Assembly (NCBI GenBank): GCA_964631745.1
Contig: CAZVWV010000018.1
Span: forward strand, 1 to 38,019
Reading direction: 5' to 3'
Source: CAZVWV01 sp964631745
GTDB taxonomy: Bacteria > Bdellovibrionota_C > UBA2361 > JBGSMV01
Length of the DNA stretch: 38,019 bases
Position 1 is the first letter of the stretch. Every line of letters begins with the position of its first letter. The position numbers were made by a program, and so were the translations under genes. Under the pieces are notes generated by a model. It searched no databases and had not been told where the DNA came from. It was given only the letters and a program-made list of their open reading frames with translations. This document shows positions 16,011 through 22,576 of the stretch, one piece after another.

Positions 16011-16898
16011 ATGGACTTTCGGCAACAAAGAATCGCCAGCGCCATTAGCGCTACACAAAAAGGCATACTAGTGAACGCTGTCTTGGTGGTGATCAAGATC
16101 GTCACCGGCGTGGTCGGGAGTTCTTACGCTTTAATAGCCGACGGCATTGAGTCGGGCTCTGACGTACTGTCCTCGCTGATAGTTTGGCGCGGACTGATAA
16201 TCTCGAAACGTGAGGCCACAGACGAATATCATTTTGGGTACGGCCGCGCCGAAACCGTGGCTGGAGCGATAGTGGCTATTTTTTTATTTGCCGCAGCTAT
16301 AGGAGTCTTTGTGGCGGCGGTGCGTGAGATACAAACGCCCCACCACCTGCCGGCTTTTTTTACGTTGCCGATTCTGTTGATGGTGGTAGCTGTCAAGGAG
16401 ATACTTTTCAGATTTGTAAGCCGCGTCAGCTCGGAAACCGAAAGCTCGGCGCTTAAAGGCGATGCTTGGCACCATCGCTCAGATGCTTTTACTTCACTGG
16501 CTGCGCTGATTGGGATCTCTCTGGCGTTGATCGGTGGTCCCGGCTGGGAGCCGGCCGATGACTATGCTGCTTTGTTCTGCGCACTAGTGATCGCTTTTAC
16601 AGGGTATTCGTTGCTGAAGCGCTCTTTAGCAGAGCTGATGGACAGAGCGCCAGATGAGGGCATGATCGAAGAGATTCGCAAGGCGGCCAATAGCGTGGAG
16701 GATGTAAAGCTTGTCGAAAAAATTATGGCGCGTAAGTCAGGGGTAGTGTATTTCGTAGATCTACATATTCATGCCGACCCGCAGATGAGCTTATTCGACG
16801 CGCATATTTTAAGCGGCAAGGTAAAGACCCGCATTAAAAGAGCTCTTCCGGCCGTTCAAGGAGTTATGGTGCATATGGAGCCTGTGCGCGAGGGGTGA
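16011..16898 (+). CDS. Cation diffusion facilitator metal exporter
   Basis: A 295-residue CDF transporter that exports divalent metal ions by proton exchange. About six helices are visible, with a cytoplasmic C-terminal domain after SLLKRSLAELMDRAP. The TM5 metal motif HHRSD (H154, D158) is intact. The TM2 motif, usually ADAxHSxSD, reads ADGIESGSD (44-51), so glutamate replaces the usual histidine, which may shift metal preference toward Fe or Mn. I use ATG 16011; a TTG at 16002 adds three residues, and neither has a clear ribosome binding site. It converges with purK. Confidence 0.9.
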   Translation: MDFRQQRIASAISATQKGILVNAVLVVIKIVTGVVGSSYALIADGIESGSDVLSSLIVWRGLIISKREATDEYHFGYGRAETVAGAIVAIFLFAAAIGVFVAAVREIQTPHHLPAFFTLPILLMVVAVKEILFRFVSRVSSETESSALKGDAWHHRSDAFTSLAALIGISLALIGGPGWEPADDYAALFCALVIAFTGYSLLKRSLAELMDRAPDEGMIEEIRKAANSVEDVKLVEKIMARKSGVVYFVDLHIHADPQMSLFDAHILSGKVKTRIKRALPAVQGVMVHMEPVREG

Positions 16899-16909
16899 GG
16901 GAGAGCGTA

Positions 16910-17995
16910 TTAGCAATAGTCGGACGCTATCTTCGAGAGCGTTTCTACGTCTTGGCCTAGTAAATTGAGATGCCCAAGCTTTCGCCCTGGGCGCGGTTCC
17001 TTATTATAGAGGTGCACATGTTTTGCAACGCCCTCAAATAAATTATTCCCCAAGTCTGTGTCGCCGATCAAATTTATCATGACGGTAGGAGACACTAAAC
17101 TAATTTCAGGCAAAGCATCTCCGGAGATAGCTTTAATATGCGCTTCGAATTGGCTCATACTTGCGCCCTGCATGCTCCAGTGGCCAGTGTTATGAACTCG
17201 GGGAGCAATCTCGTTGGCCATTAAGCCTTGGGGAGTTTGAAAAAGTTCGAGCGCCAGCACGCCTACGTAATCTAGATTGTCCATTATTGAATTCAGATAA
17301 CGTTGGGCGTTCATCTCGGTAGGGGTGTCAATTAAACCACTGTAGACTATGGAAGTTCTAAGGATGCCGTGGCGGTGCCGGTTTTGAGCAATCGGGAAGA
17401 ACTTCACTTGGCCGCTTAGGCTGCGCACACCGATTATCGATAGTTCTCGCTCAAAGTTGATATATTGTTCAGCGATTAGCGACTTTGCCCCAAGATCGGT
17501 AAAGGCCTGCAGAAGTTCGTCGGCACTATGTACCAGGCATTGCCCTTTGCCGTCGTATCCTAGGCGGCGCGTTTTTAAGAGGCATGGAAAACCGATTGTG
17601 GATTCGAGGCCTTCGAGATCGTTAGGGGCATCAATAGCTAAATAATTAGGGGTGGGAATTTTCAGGGCGCGAAAGAGATCTTTTTCGTGAATGCGATCCT
17701 GTGAGACGCTGAGCGCCTTTACATTCGGGCGCAATGTTGAGCGCCGTGAAATCTCATGGGCTAAATTCAAAGGGGTATTTTCAAACTCATAAGTAACCAC
17801 ATCTAGATCTGATAGAAATCGCGAAATTATTTGGGGGTCATTCCAATCACCGCTAACTATCTCGCCAAGGCCTACACATGAGCGCTCATCTCCGTGGGCT
17901 AGGAATTTACAGCTCTTGCCCAAGGCGCTAGCGGCCTGGGCCAACATCATACCTAGCTGACCCGCGCCTAAGATTCCGATTCTTGTGTTGCTCAC
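16910..17995 (-). CDS. purK: N5-carboxyaminoimidazole ribonucleotide synthase PurK
   Basis: A 361-residue ATP-grasp enzyme that carboxylates AIR with bicarbonate and ATP in purine synthesis. The N-terminus IGILGAGQLGMMLAQAA is diagnostic. The ATP-grasp lid shows LLKTRRLGYDGKGQ and the active-site region NEIAPRVHNTGHWS. It starts with GTG four bases after the purE stop, with TAAGG as ribosome binding site overlapping that stop, so the two are translated together. Confidence 0.95.
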   Translation of the reverse strand: MSNTRIGILGAGQLGMMLAQAASALGKSCKFLAHGDERSCVGLGEIVSGDWNDPQIISRFLSDLDVVTYEFENTPLNLAHEISRRSTLRPNVKALSVSQDRIHEKDLFRALKIPTPNYLAIDAPNDLEGLESTIGFPCLLKTRRLGYDGKGQCLVHSADELLQAFTDLGAKSLIAEQYINFERELSIIGVRSLSGQVKFFPIAQNRHRHGILRTSIVYSGLIDTPTEMNAQRYLNSIMDNLDYVGVLALELFQTPQGLMANEIAPRVHNTGHWSMQGASMSQFEAHIKAISGDALPEISLVSPTVMINLIGDTDLGNNLFEGVAKHVHLYNKEPRPGRKLGHLNLLGQDVETLSKIASDYC

Positions 17996-17999
17996 AGCC

Positions 18000-18494
18000 T
18001 TACTGCCTAGGGTTTGGATTTTTCAACACTTTTTGGGTCTGGGTTTTTCGAAAACGTTTCAGGGACGCCAGCACTTTGGAATTGTTTAGTGCGATAATAG
18101 AGGCTGCCAATAGGCCAGCGTTTTTAGCGCCGGCTTCTCCGATAGCGAGTGTTCCGACCGGCACTCCAGCAGGCATCTGAGCGATTGAGAGCAGTGAGTC
18201 GAGACCTTTAAGCGCCCGAGATTCGACCGGTACACCTAAGACTGGAAGAGCTGTCATGGAAGCTGTCATCCCAGGAAGGTGCGCTGCGCCTCCGGCTCCG
18301 GCGATCACGACTTTTAACCCACGCTCCTCGGCGCTATGCGCGTACTTAACTAATAGATCTGGGGTGCGATGGGCCGAAACGACTTTGATTTCATGCGGCA
18401 CCTTAAGAAGCTTTAGCATTTCAGCGGCATGCTTCATGGTTTCCCAATCGGATTTTGAGCCCATGATTATTCCTACTAGCGCTTTTGTTTTCAT
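18000..18494 (-). CDS. purE: N5-CAIR mutase PurE
   Basis: A 164-residue class I PurE that converts N5-CAIR to CAIR. The motif GIIMGSKSDWETM opens the protein; SAHRTPD and the GAGGAAHLPGM loop hold active-site residues. I chose ATG 18494 (MKTKALVG), which gives the family's normal length; an in-frame ATG at 18542 would add 16 residues of no family character. The last 20 residues form a basic tail not usual in PurE. It is the first gene of a purEK pair. Confidence 0.94.
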   Translation of the reverse strand: MKTKALVGIIMGSKSDWETMKHAAEMLKLLKVPHEIKVVSAHRTPDLLVKYAHSAEERGLKVVIAGAGGAAHLPGMTASMTALPVLGVPVESRALKGLDSLLSIAQMPAGVPVGTLAIGEAGAKNAGLLAASIIALNNSKVLASLKRFRKTQTQKVLKNPNPRQ

Positions 18495-18646
18495 AATGAA
18501 CCGGTTTTTTATTGCAGCAGAATTGTGATTCAAATTTTGCAAAAAGTCTATCCTGGCTGCGGGGGGCCAAGCAATTCAGCTGCATGTACTGCAGCAGCGC
18601 GGTAAAGCTTTGGTGACGAGGATTGTTAATGATGTTAGAATAAGAT

Positions 18647-18922
18647 ATGAAAGATTCCCCTGAAGGCCAGGACTTAAAGGAGTGGTTAAGTCGCAAAGCG
18701 CTTGCCTCAAAAATCTTAATGCAACAACGGAAACATGAACTACGCGTTATGAATGCTCAGCAGTCCTTTGCTGAGTTTATTGATCTTTGGCGATTTTATT
18801 CAAGTTCGCCGAGCGCGCAGGATGGGCAAGCCGAATTAACGCAGGCGCAGCTGAGAAGAGATAGTAAACATCGGGCACGGATGGCGGGCTTATTTCGCCA
18901 ACTGGCGAAAAATGGCAGATAA
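18647..18922 (+). CDS. Small charged hypothetical protein
   Basis: A 91-residue, basic, mostly helical protein with no signal peptide or membrane segment and no family I recognise. A plausible promoter -10 (TTAGAAT) lies about 10-15 bases before the ATG and no Shine-Dalgarno is seen, so the mRNA may be leaderless. It stands alone, divergent from purE and ending seven bases before a strong hairpin. Reading-frame length and the tidy flanks favour a real gene. Confidence 0.55.
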   Translation: MKDSPEGQDLKEWLSRKALASKILMQQRKHELRVMNAQQSFAEFIDLWRFYSSSPSAQDGQAELTQAQLRRDSKHRARMAGLFRQLAKNGR

Positions 18923-18928
18923 AATAAA

Positions 18929-18951
18929 CCCGGCGCTCAGGGAGCGCCGGG
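18929..18951 (-). terminator. Rho-independent terminator of the DUF5610-like gene
   Basis: A perfect 10-bp GC-rich stem (CCCGGCGCTC / GAGCGCCGGG) has a 3-nt loop. On the minus strand TTTATTTTAT follows, as expected for an intrinsic terminator. It lies 77 bp after the stop at 19029, and it can also shield the plus-strand gene ending at 18922. Confidence 0.8.
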
Positions 18952-19028
18952 TCGGGGAAGAGTACAGGGTCTAGGGAATTGGCACCATCCTTTTGATACT
19001 GCCAATGGAGTAAGTAGGATATTTGTAA

Positions 19029-19661
19029 TTAGGCAGCCAAATCTAAGCTGACACGTTGGCCGGCCAGTTCTAAGAGATTGGTACTGGTGTTGTTTGAGAC
19101 ATTATTTTTTATTTCGTCCAGCCCGAGTTTTTTTCGCATCTCGGTTTCAAATACTTTTAATTTATCGTCGATCAGCCCTTTGGTTTTTTCGATGCCGTCT
19201 TTGACGCCTTCAAAGTCGAATGCGCCCAGGTCTTGTAAAGTGTTGACAGCATCATCGTACCCTTGGGAGATGCCGCTTCTGATCGTCTCCATAAATTTAT
19301 TTAAGAGCTCCTCACCTTGCAGGTCAGGATTTTGTTTGGAGAATACATCAAAGAAAGCCGTGGCTCCGTTTACAATCTTGTCGGCCGTGGCTTCCGGGGT
19401 GACTTCCTCAGGCTTTAAGCTTTGAACGCCGTCGGGCAGCTTGGCCTTTAGGATTTCGTTTAGTTTATCGATAATCTTCTGAGCCTTGATGCTTAGACTC
19501 TTTGAGAGATCGTCGATGCCAACGCCGACGGTATCGACTTCACCGGAAAGCGAGAGATTCTGTAAGATTAGAGAATCGCCGTTATACTTTACGGTGCTGC
19601 TTGAGAAGTTAAATGAGGTGCTTGAAAGACTAGTGGGGGCTAGAGAACTCAAACTATCCAT
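19029..19661 (-). CDS. DUF5610-like protein
   Basis: A 210-residue soluble protein with a Ser/Thr-rich N-terminus (MDSLSSLAPTSLSSTSFNF) and no signal peptide. A helical region over about residues 85-185 includes TADKIVNGATAFFDVF, FMETIRSGISQGYDDAVNTL and LGAFDFEGVKDGIEKT. That pattern resembles DUF5610, a domain of unknown function in proteobacterial proteins; the match is from memory. GGAG lies nine bases upstream of the ATG. It has its own terminator, so it is a single-gene unit beside, but separate from, the secretion locus. Confidence 0.7.
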   Translation of the reverse strand: MDSLSSLAPTSLSSTSFNFSSSTVKYNGDSLILQNLSLSGEVDTVGVGIDDLSKSLSIKAQKIIDKLNEILKAKLPDGVQSLKPEEVTPEATADKIVNGATAFFDVFSKQNPDLQGEELLNKFMETIRSGISQGYDDAVNTLQDLGAFDFEGVKDGIEKTKGLIDDKLKVFETEMRKKLGLDEIKNNVSNNTSTNLLELAGQRVSLDLAA

Positions 19662-19868
19662 GTCCTACTCCGTGTTTGCAAATCCATTTGCTCGGCTGCC
19701 AGAAAGAGCTTCCTAGCGGCTTGATATGGGTATCGACTCTAAATAAACGAACTTTAGTAGAAAGTTGTTTGATGGCGGTAAGTGGTTAATTTTATGGGGT
19801 ATTAGGATTAATGCTTTGGCGCGCCGCATGTGCTCGGAGACCATGCGCGGGCTTTTTCAGAAATGTCT

Positions 19869-19897
19869 CCCACAAAAGTCTCAGAGACTTTTGTGGG
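19869..19897. repeat. 14-bp near-perfect palindrome after the M23 gene
   Basis: CCCACAAAAGTCTC (19869-19882) and GAGACTTTTGTGGG (19884-19897) pair exactly around a single A. They lie 14 bp beyond the stop of the last gene of the secretion operon. As RNA this is a strong stem that could end or stabilise the operon mRNA, although no T-run follows on the minus strand. Confidence 0.55.
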
Positions 19898-19911
19898 GAC
19901 TTTTCTGGGCT

Positions 19912-20403
19912 TTAACCCTGCGCTGGCAGCGCTAGGCCCTTTATGTATTTCTGGGGGTCTTGGACCTTGCCGTCGATGCGTACTTCGAAATGAAGATGGG
20001 GGCCGGTGACTCTTCCGGTTGTGCCGACTTCACCTAAGATTTGACCGGCCTTGGTGTGTTGCCCTGGGCGCACTGAAAATTTATCTAGGTGGCCGTAGTG
20101 GCTGGTCATCTGACCGCTGTGACGCACAACAACTAGATTGCCGTAGCCGCCGTAACGCGAGGCAAATACCACCACGCCGTCGGCGATGCTTCGTACTGGC
20201 GCTTTGCTGGGTGCGACTAGGTCCACGCCTTCATGATGTCTGACGATCTTCAAAATCGGGTGTCTACGGTCGCCGTACTTACTCGAGACCTGTGTGCCCA
20301 CCAAGGGGTAGACAAATGCGCGCGGAGGACTGCTACTCACGCCAGGGAAGGCCGTTGTCAGAACCAAGATACTAACGAGCGTCGCTGTTCCGAAGTGCTT
20401 CAT
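19912..20403 (-). CDS. M23 (LytM-type) peptidoglycan endopeptidase
   Basis: A 163-residue exported metallopeptidase. After a signal peptide (1 to about 25) the M23 domain fills the protein. The zinc ligands H57 and D61 (HHEGVD) and H138 (HLHFE), plus the catalytic H105 (SHYGH), are all present, so it should be active rather than a LytM scaffold. In a secretion locus such an enzyme would open the peptidoglycan for the machine; conjugation systems more often use lytic transglycosylases for this. I chose ATG 20403, since the in-frame ATG at 20418 only adds MTTGH. It overlaps the SH3 gene. Confidence 0.9.
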   Translation of the reverse strand: MKHFGTATLVSILVLTTAFPGVSSSPPRAFVYPLVGTQVSSKYGDRRHPILKIVRHHEGVDLVAPSKAPVRSIADGVVVFASRYGGYGNLVVVRHSGQMTSHYGHLDKFSVRPGQHTKAGQILGEVGTTGRVTGPHLHFEVRIDGKVQDPQKYIKGLALPAQG

Positions 20404-21322
20404 ATGCCCTGTCGTCAAGAGTGGTATCTACTGCGCTGTTTTTTAGCTGTGAATTCTCCTTTCCAAATTTTACGATGTCGCCAGAGATCCAAGCGCGCGT
20501 GCCCTGGGGCGTGTTAACACGGTACCAGTTGCCGTTGCGAGTTTCGACCGTGAGGGTGGTGCCCTTGGATACGTGCAGCAACGGCGAGTTCTCAAGGCCT
20601 GGACCCGTACGCAGGGCAGCTTTGTCGGCCGTGACGGTCACAATCGGCAGATCAGGCTCAGCCACCGGCTGAGGAGCTGGCAAATTGCGGGCAGGTTGTA
20701 CCGCCGCTTTGCGCGCGGGCGGTTGGACCTGCTGCTGTAATCGCAGGGCAGAACTCCCACCTACGATATTTTGATAATGAGAGCTGTCCAGCTGCTTAGA
20801 AAGTCTCTCCCGTTCTGTCTCCGCAACAATCAAACGATTTCTTAACTGGTCTAGCTCATGCTCCAGCACGTCGACGCGTTGCTCTTTCTCCTTTAATTTC
20901 TTTGTCAGCGAAAGATTGGTATTCTGAATTGACATCAACAAATCGCTGGAAGTTTGATCGGAGTTAGAAATCTTGGTGGGTTTCTCTTCCGAGATAGATC
21001 TTGGAGAGGGTTCCTGTTCCCCAACTGGTTCCATTATAGCGCCTATAGCGCCGGAAGGAGCGGCCCGCTCGGTCGCAGCAGGGAGGCGATCGGTCTCGCG
21101 TTCTTTTAGTTTCGAACTGCTTTGCCCCTGTACCTGACCAGAGATCTCCTTTATGAGCCGCGCCTCTTGTTGCGCCAGCTCTTCCATCTTGGCTGAAAGC
21201 GTGGGGTTACCCAAGGCCGACTTGGTCACAGGCGGACTTTCAGCTAATAAATCTTGCGCAGAGGCCATGCAGGCTATCTGTAAAGCCAAGCATAACCCGC
21301 CCATGTAAAAACAAAACTTCAT
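20372..21322 (-). CDS. Exported coiled-coil protein with SH3b domain
   Basis: A 316-residue protein with a signal peptide (1 to about 22, MASAQ), a disordered stretch, a coiled coil at about 130-181 (KEKEQRVDVLEHELDQLRNRL) and a proline/alanine-rich linker. It ends in a bacterial SH3 domain at about 226-287 (VTADKAALRTGPG...GNWYRVNTPQGTRAWI). SH3b domains bind peptidoglycan stem peptides. It is encoded just before the M23 peptidase with overlapping ends, so the pair probably works on the cell wall around the secretion channel. The start is five bases after the PH-domain gene stop. Confidence 0.82.
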   Translation of the reverse strand: MKFCFYMGGLCLALQIACMASAQDLLAESPPVTKSALGNPTLSAKMEELAQQEARLIKEISGQVQGQSSSKLKERETDRLPAATERAAPSGAIGAIMEPVGEQEPSPRSISEEKPTKISNSDQTSSDLLMSIQNTNLSLTKKLKEKEQRVDVLEHELDQLRNRLIVAETERERLSKQLDSSHYQNIVGGSSALRLQQQVQPPARKAAVQPARNLPAPQPVAEPDLPIVTVTADKAALRTGPGLENSPLLHVSKGTTLTVETRNGNWYRVNTPQGTRAWISGDIVKFGKENSQLKNSAVDTTLDDRAYEALRNSDAR

Positions 21323-21327
21323 AAAAT

Positions 21328-21864
21328 CTATTCTGCGCCCACAGCTTGTTTGGGCTCCTGTTTCTTCTTATTTGCCAGCAATACCCTTCTATCACGCTCC
21401 CTTTCAATCATCTCGCGCACCTCTTTGGGAGCGGCGATGCCGTGAAAGACTACCTCCATCTCAGAAGACGCAGCCGTGCCAACCTGCACATCTCCAAAAT
21501 CAAGCAATCGACCAAGTATCCCCTGATCGCTTTCAACGCCGCGGATATCCTCATAACGGATGCGTACAACTTGCTGGTTTAGCGAGAGAATGCCGGTGCG
21601 TGCTTCGACGTAAGTCGGGTCGATGGAGTAGCGATTGTTGTAGATGCGATACAAAAGCTCCAATAACGACCCAAGCGGCAACAGCCAAAATAGCGGCAGA
21701 TGCAGATCTATTCTAGTGTCCCCCAGTGTAAGTAATTCACCGCTGATGACGCTTCCTGATAACTCGCGAGAGAGCACGACCGCCAGTACACAAAGCATGG
21801 CGAACACCGCAAGACGCGGGATCTCTGATCGCCAGACCTTAAATATAGATACTGCATCGCTCAT
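21328..21864 (-). CDS. Membrane protein with bacterial PH domain
   Basis: A 178-residue protein with two hydrophobic helices (about 15-35 and 52-70) followed by a bPH2-type domain: NNRYSIDPTYVEARTGILSLNQQVVRIRYEDIRGVESDQG, then DFGDVQVGTAAS. The C-terminus is highly charged. Such YdbS/YdbT-like proteins sit in the inner membrane with the PH domain in the cytoplasm; their function is unknown. Its place inside the secretion operon suggests an accessory role there. Confidence 0.78.
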   Translation of the reverse strand: MSDAVSIFKVWRSEIPRLAVFAMLCVLAVVLSRELSGSVISGELLTLGDTRIDLHLPLFWLLPLGSLLELLYRIYNNRYSIDPTYVEARTGILSLNQQVVRIRYEDIRGVESDQGILGRLLDFGDVQVGTAASSEMEVVFHGIAAPKEVREMIERERDRRVLLANKKKQEPKQAVGAE

Positions 21865-21878
21865 CTGAAATAATCCGC

Positions 21879-22247
21879 CTACCTTAATCCTAAACTCTTC
21901 TCCACTTCCCCGAGCGCATCTCCATCGTCTGTGCCGGCACTCTCAGCCTTTCTCTCTTCGGGTTTAGCAGGGCCAAGAATTTGCCCGAGTAAATCGCCCT
22001 GGTTGCCGCCAGCAGAGCTAATGCTACCAGCCGCGGCGCTCTTCTTTTCAGAAGCACTCACGTTTTTCTCTTTAAGGCTCTCCAAAAGCTCTCGGTTCTT
22101 TGGCTCAATCTGACTCAAAGAACGCACCTCGATGGCGCCGGTCGACAACCTAAAGGCCGCAAAAACAACTCCCGTAAGCAAAATAGTAAAAAGGTGCACT
22201 CGATTTGCAAACGGCAAGGTAAAATTGCGTAAGCTAATAAGAGCCAT
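21879..22247 (-). CDS. Single-pass membrane protein of the secretion operon, unknown
   Basis: A 122-residue protein with one membrane helix near residues 18-36 and an outside part rich in Ser, Gly, Ala and charged residues, probably disordered. I do not recognise the family. TTGGAGGAATTCT before the ATG is a good ribosome binding site. Its size and single anchor would suit a small VirB-type accessory or a pilin-like subunit, but pilin features (two hydrophobic segments) are missing. Confidence 0.6.
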   Translation of the reverse strand: MALISLRNFTLPFANRVHLFTILLTGVVFAAFRLSTGAIEVRSLSQIEPKNRELLESLKEKNVSASEKKSAAAGSISSAGGNQGDLLGQILGPAKPEERKAESAGTDDGDALGEVEKSLGLR

Positions 22248-22277
22248 AGAATTCCTCCAACTTACTTAGGCCCCAAG

Positions 22278-22556
22278 TTAGTTAGGCCGGTGGAACTTCC
22301 AACGACCTTGTCGAATCTCCACCACCTCTTGGTGTGCCGGCCTGTAATAATGCCCCTCTGGATCAAGCCCCGGCGGCACTTCGACGGCATCCACCATGGG
22401 CTCTTCCCAGGTATACTCTAACACACCCGGCGTGTGTCGCTCCACCACTGTTGCGTTGGATACTGATTCCACGCCCTGTGTGATGACACGCGTTTGACTA
22501 CTGCAGCCTACTACAGCCAACATCAAAACACTGATACATATTGTTTTACGATTCAT
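22278..22556 (-). CDS. Small lipoprotein of the secretion operon
   Basis: A 92-residue lipoprotein: signal peptide with lipobox VVGC (Cys18), then a short mature part with many Val, Pro and Tyr residues (PPGLDPEGHYYRPAHQEVVE). AGAGGTG precedes the ATG. It lies between the TraC-like ATPase and a small membrane protein. A small outer-membrane lipoprotein is a standard part of type IV secretion cores (VirB7/TraV role), but three lipoprotein genes in this operon compete for that assignment. Confidence 0.7.
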   Translation of the reverse strand: MNRKTICISVLMLAVVGCSSQTRVITQGVESVSNATVVERHTPGVLEYTWEEPMVDAVEVPPGLDPEGHYYRPAHQEVVEIRQGRWKFHRPN

Positions 22557-22576
22557 AATGCACCTCTTAAAAACTC

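Noticed and set aside
18543..18646. Integrase attachment site or tRNA in the gaps around the purEK and secretion blocks
   Set aside because: No cloverleaf, CCA-ending sequence, direct att-like repeat or integrase gene could be seen.
19810..19858. Plus-strand terminator (GCCGCATG...CATGCGCGGGC then TTTTT)
   Set aside because: The arms pair poorly and no plus-strand gene lies upstream to terminate.
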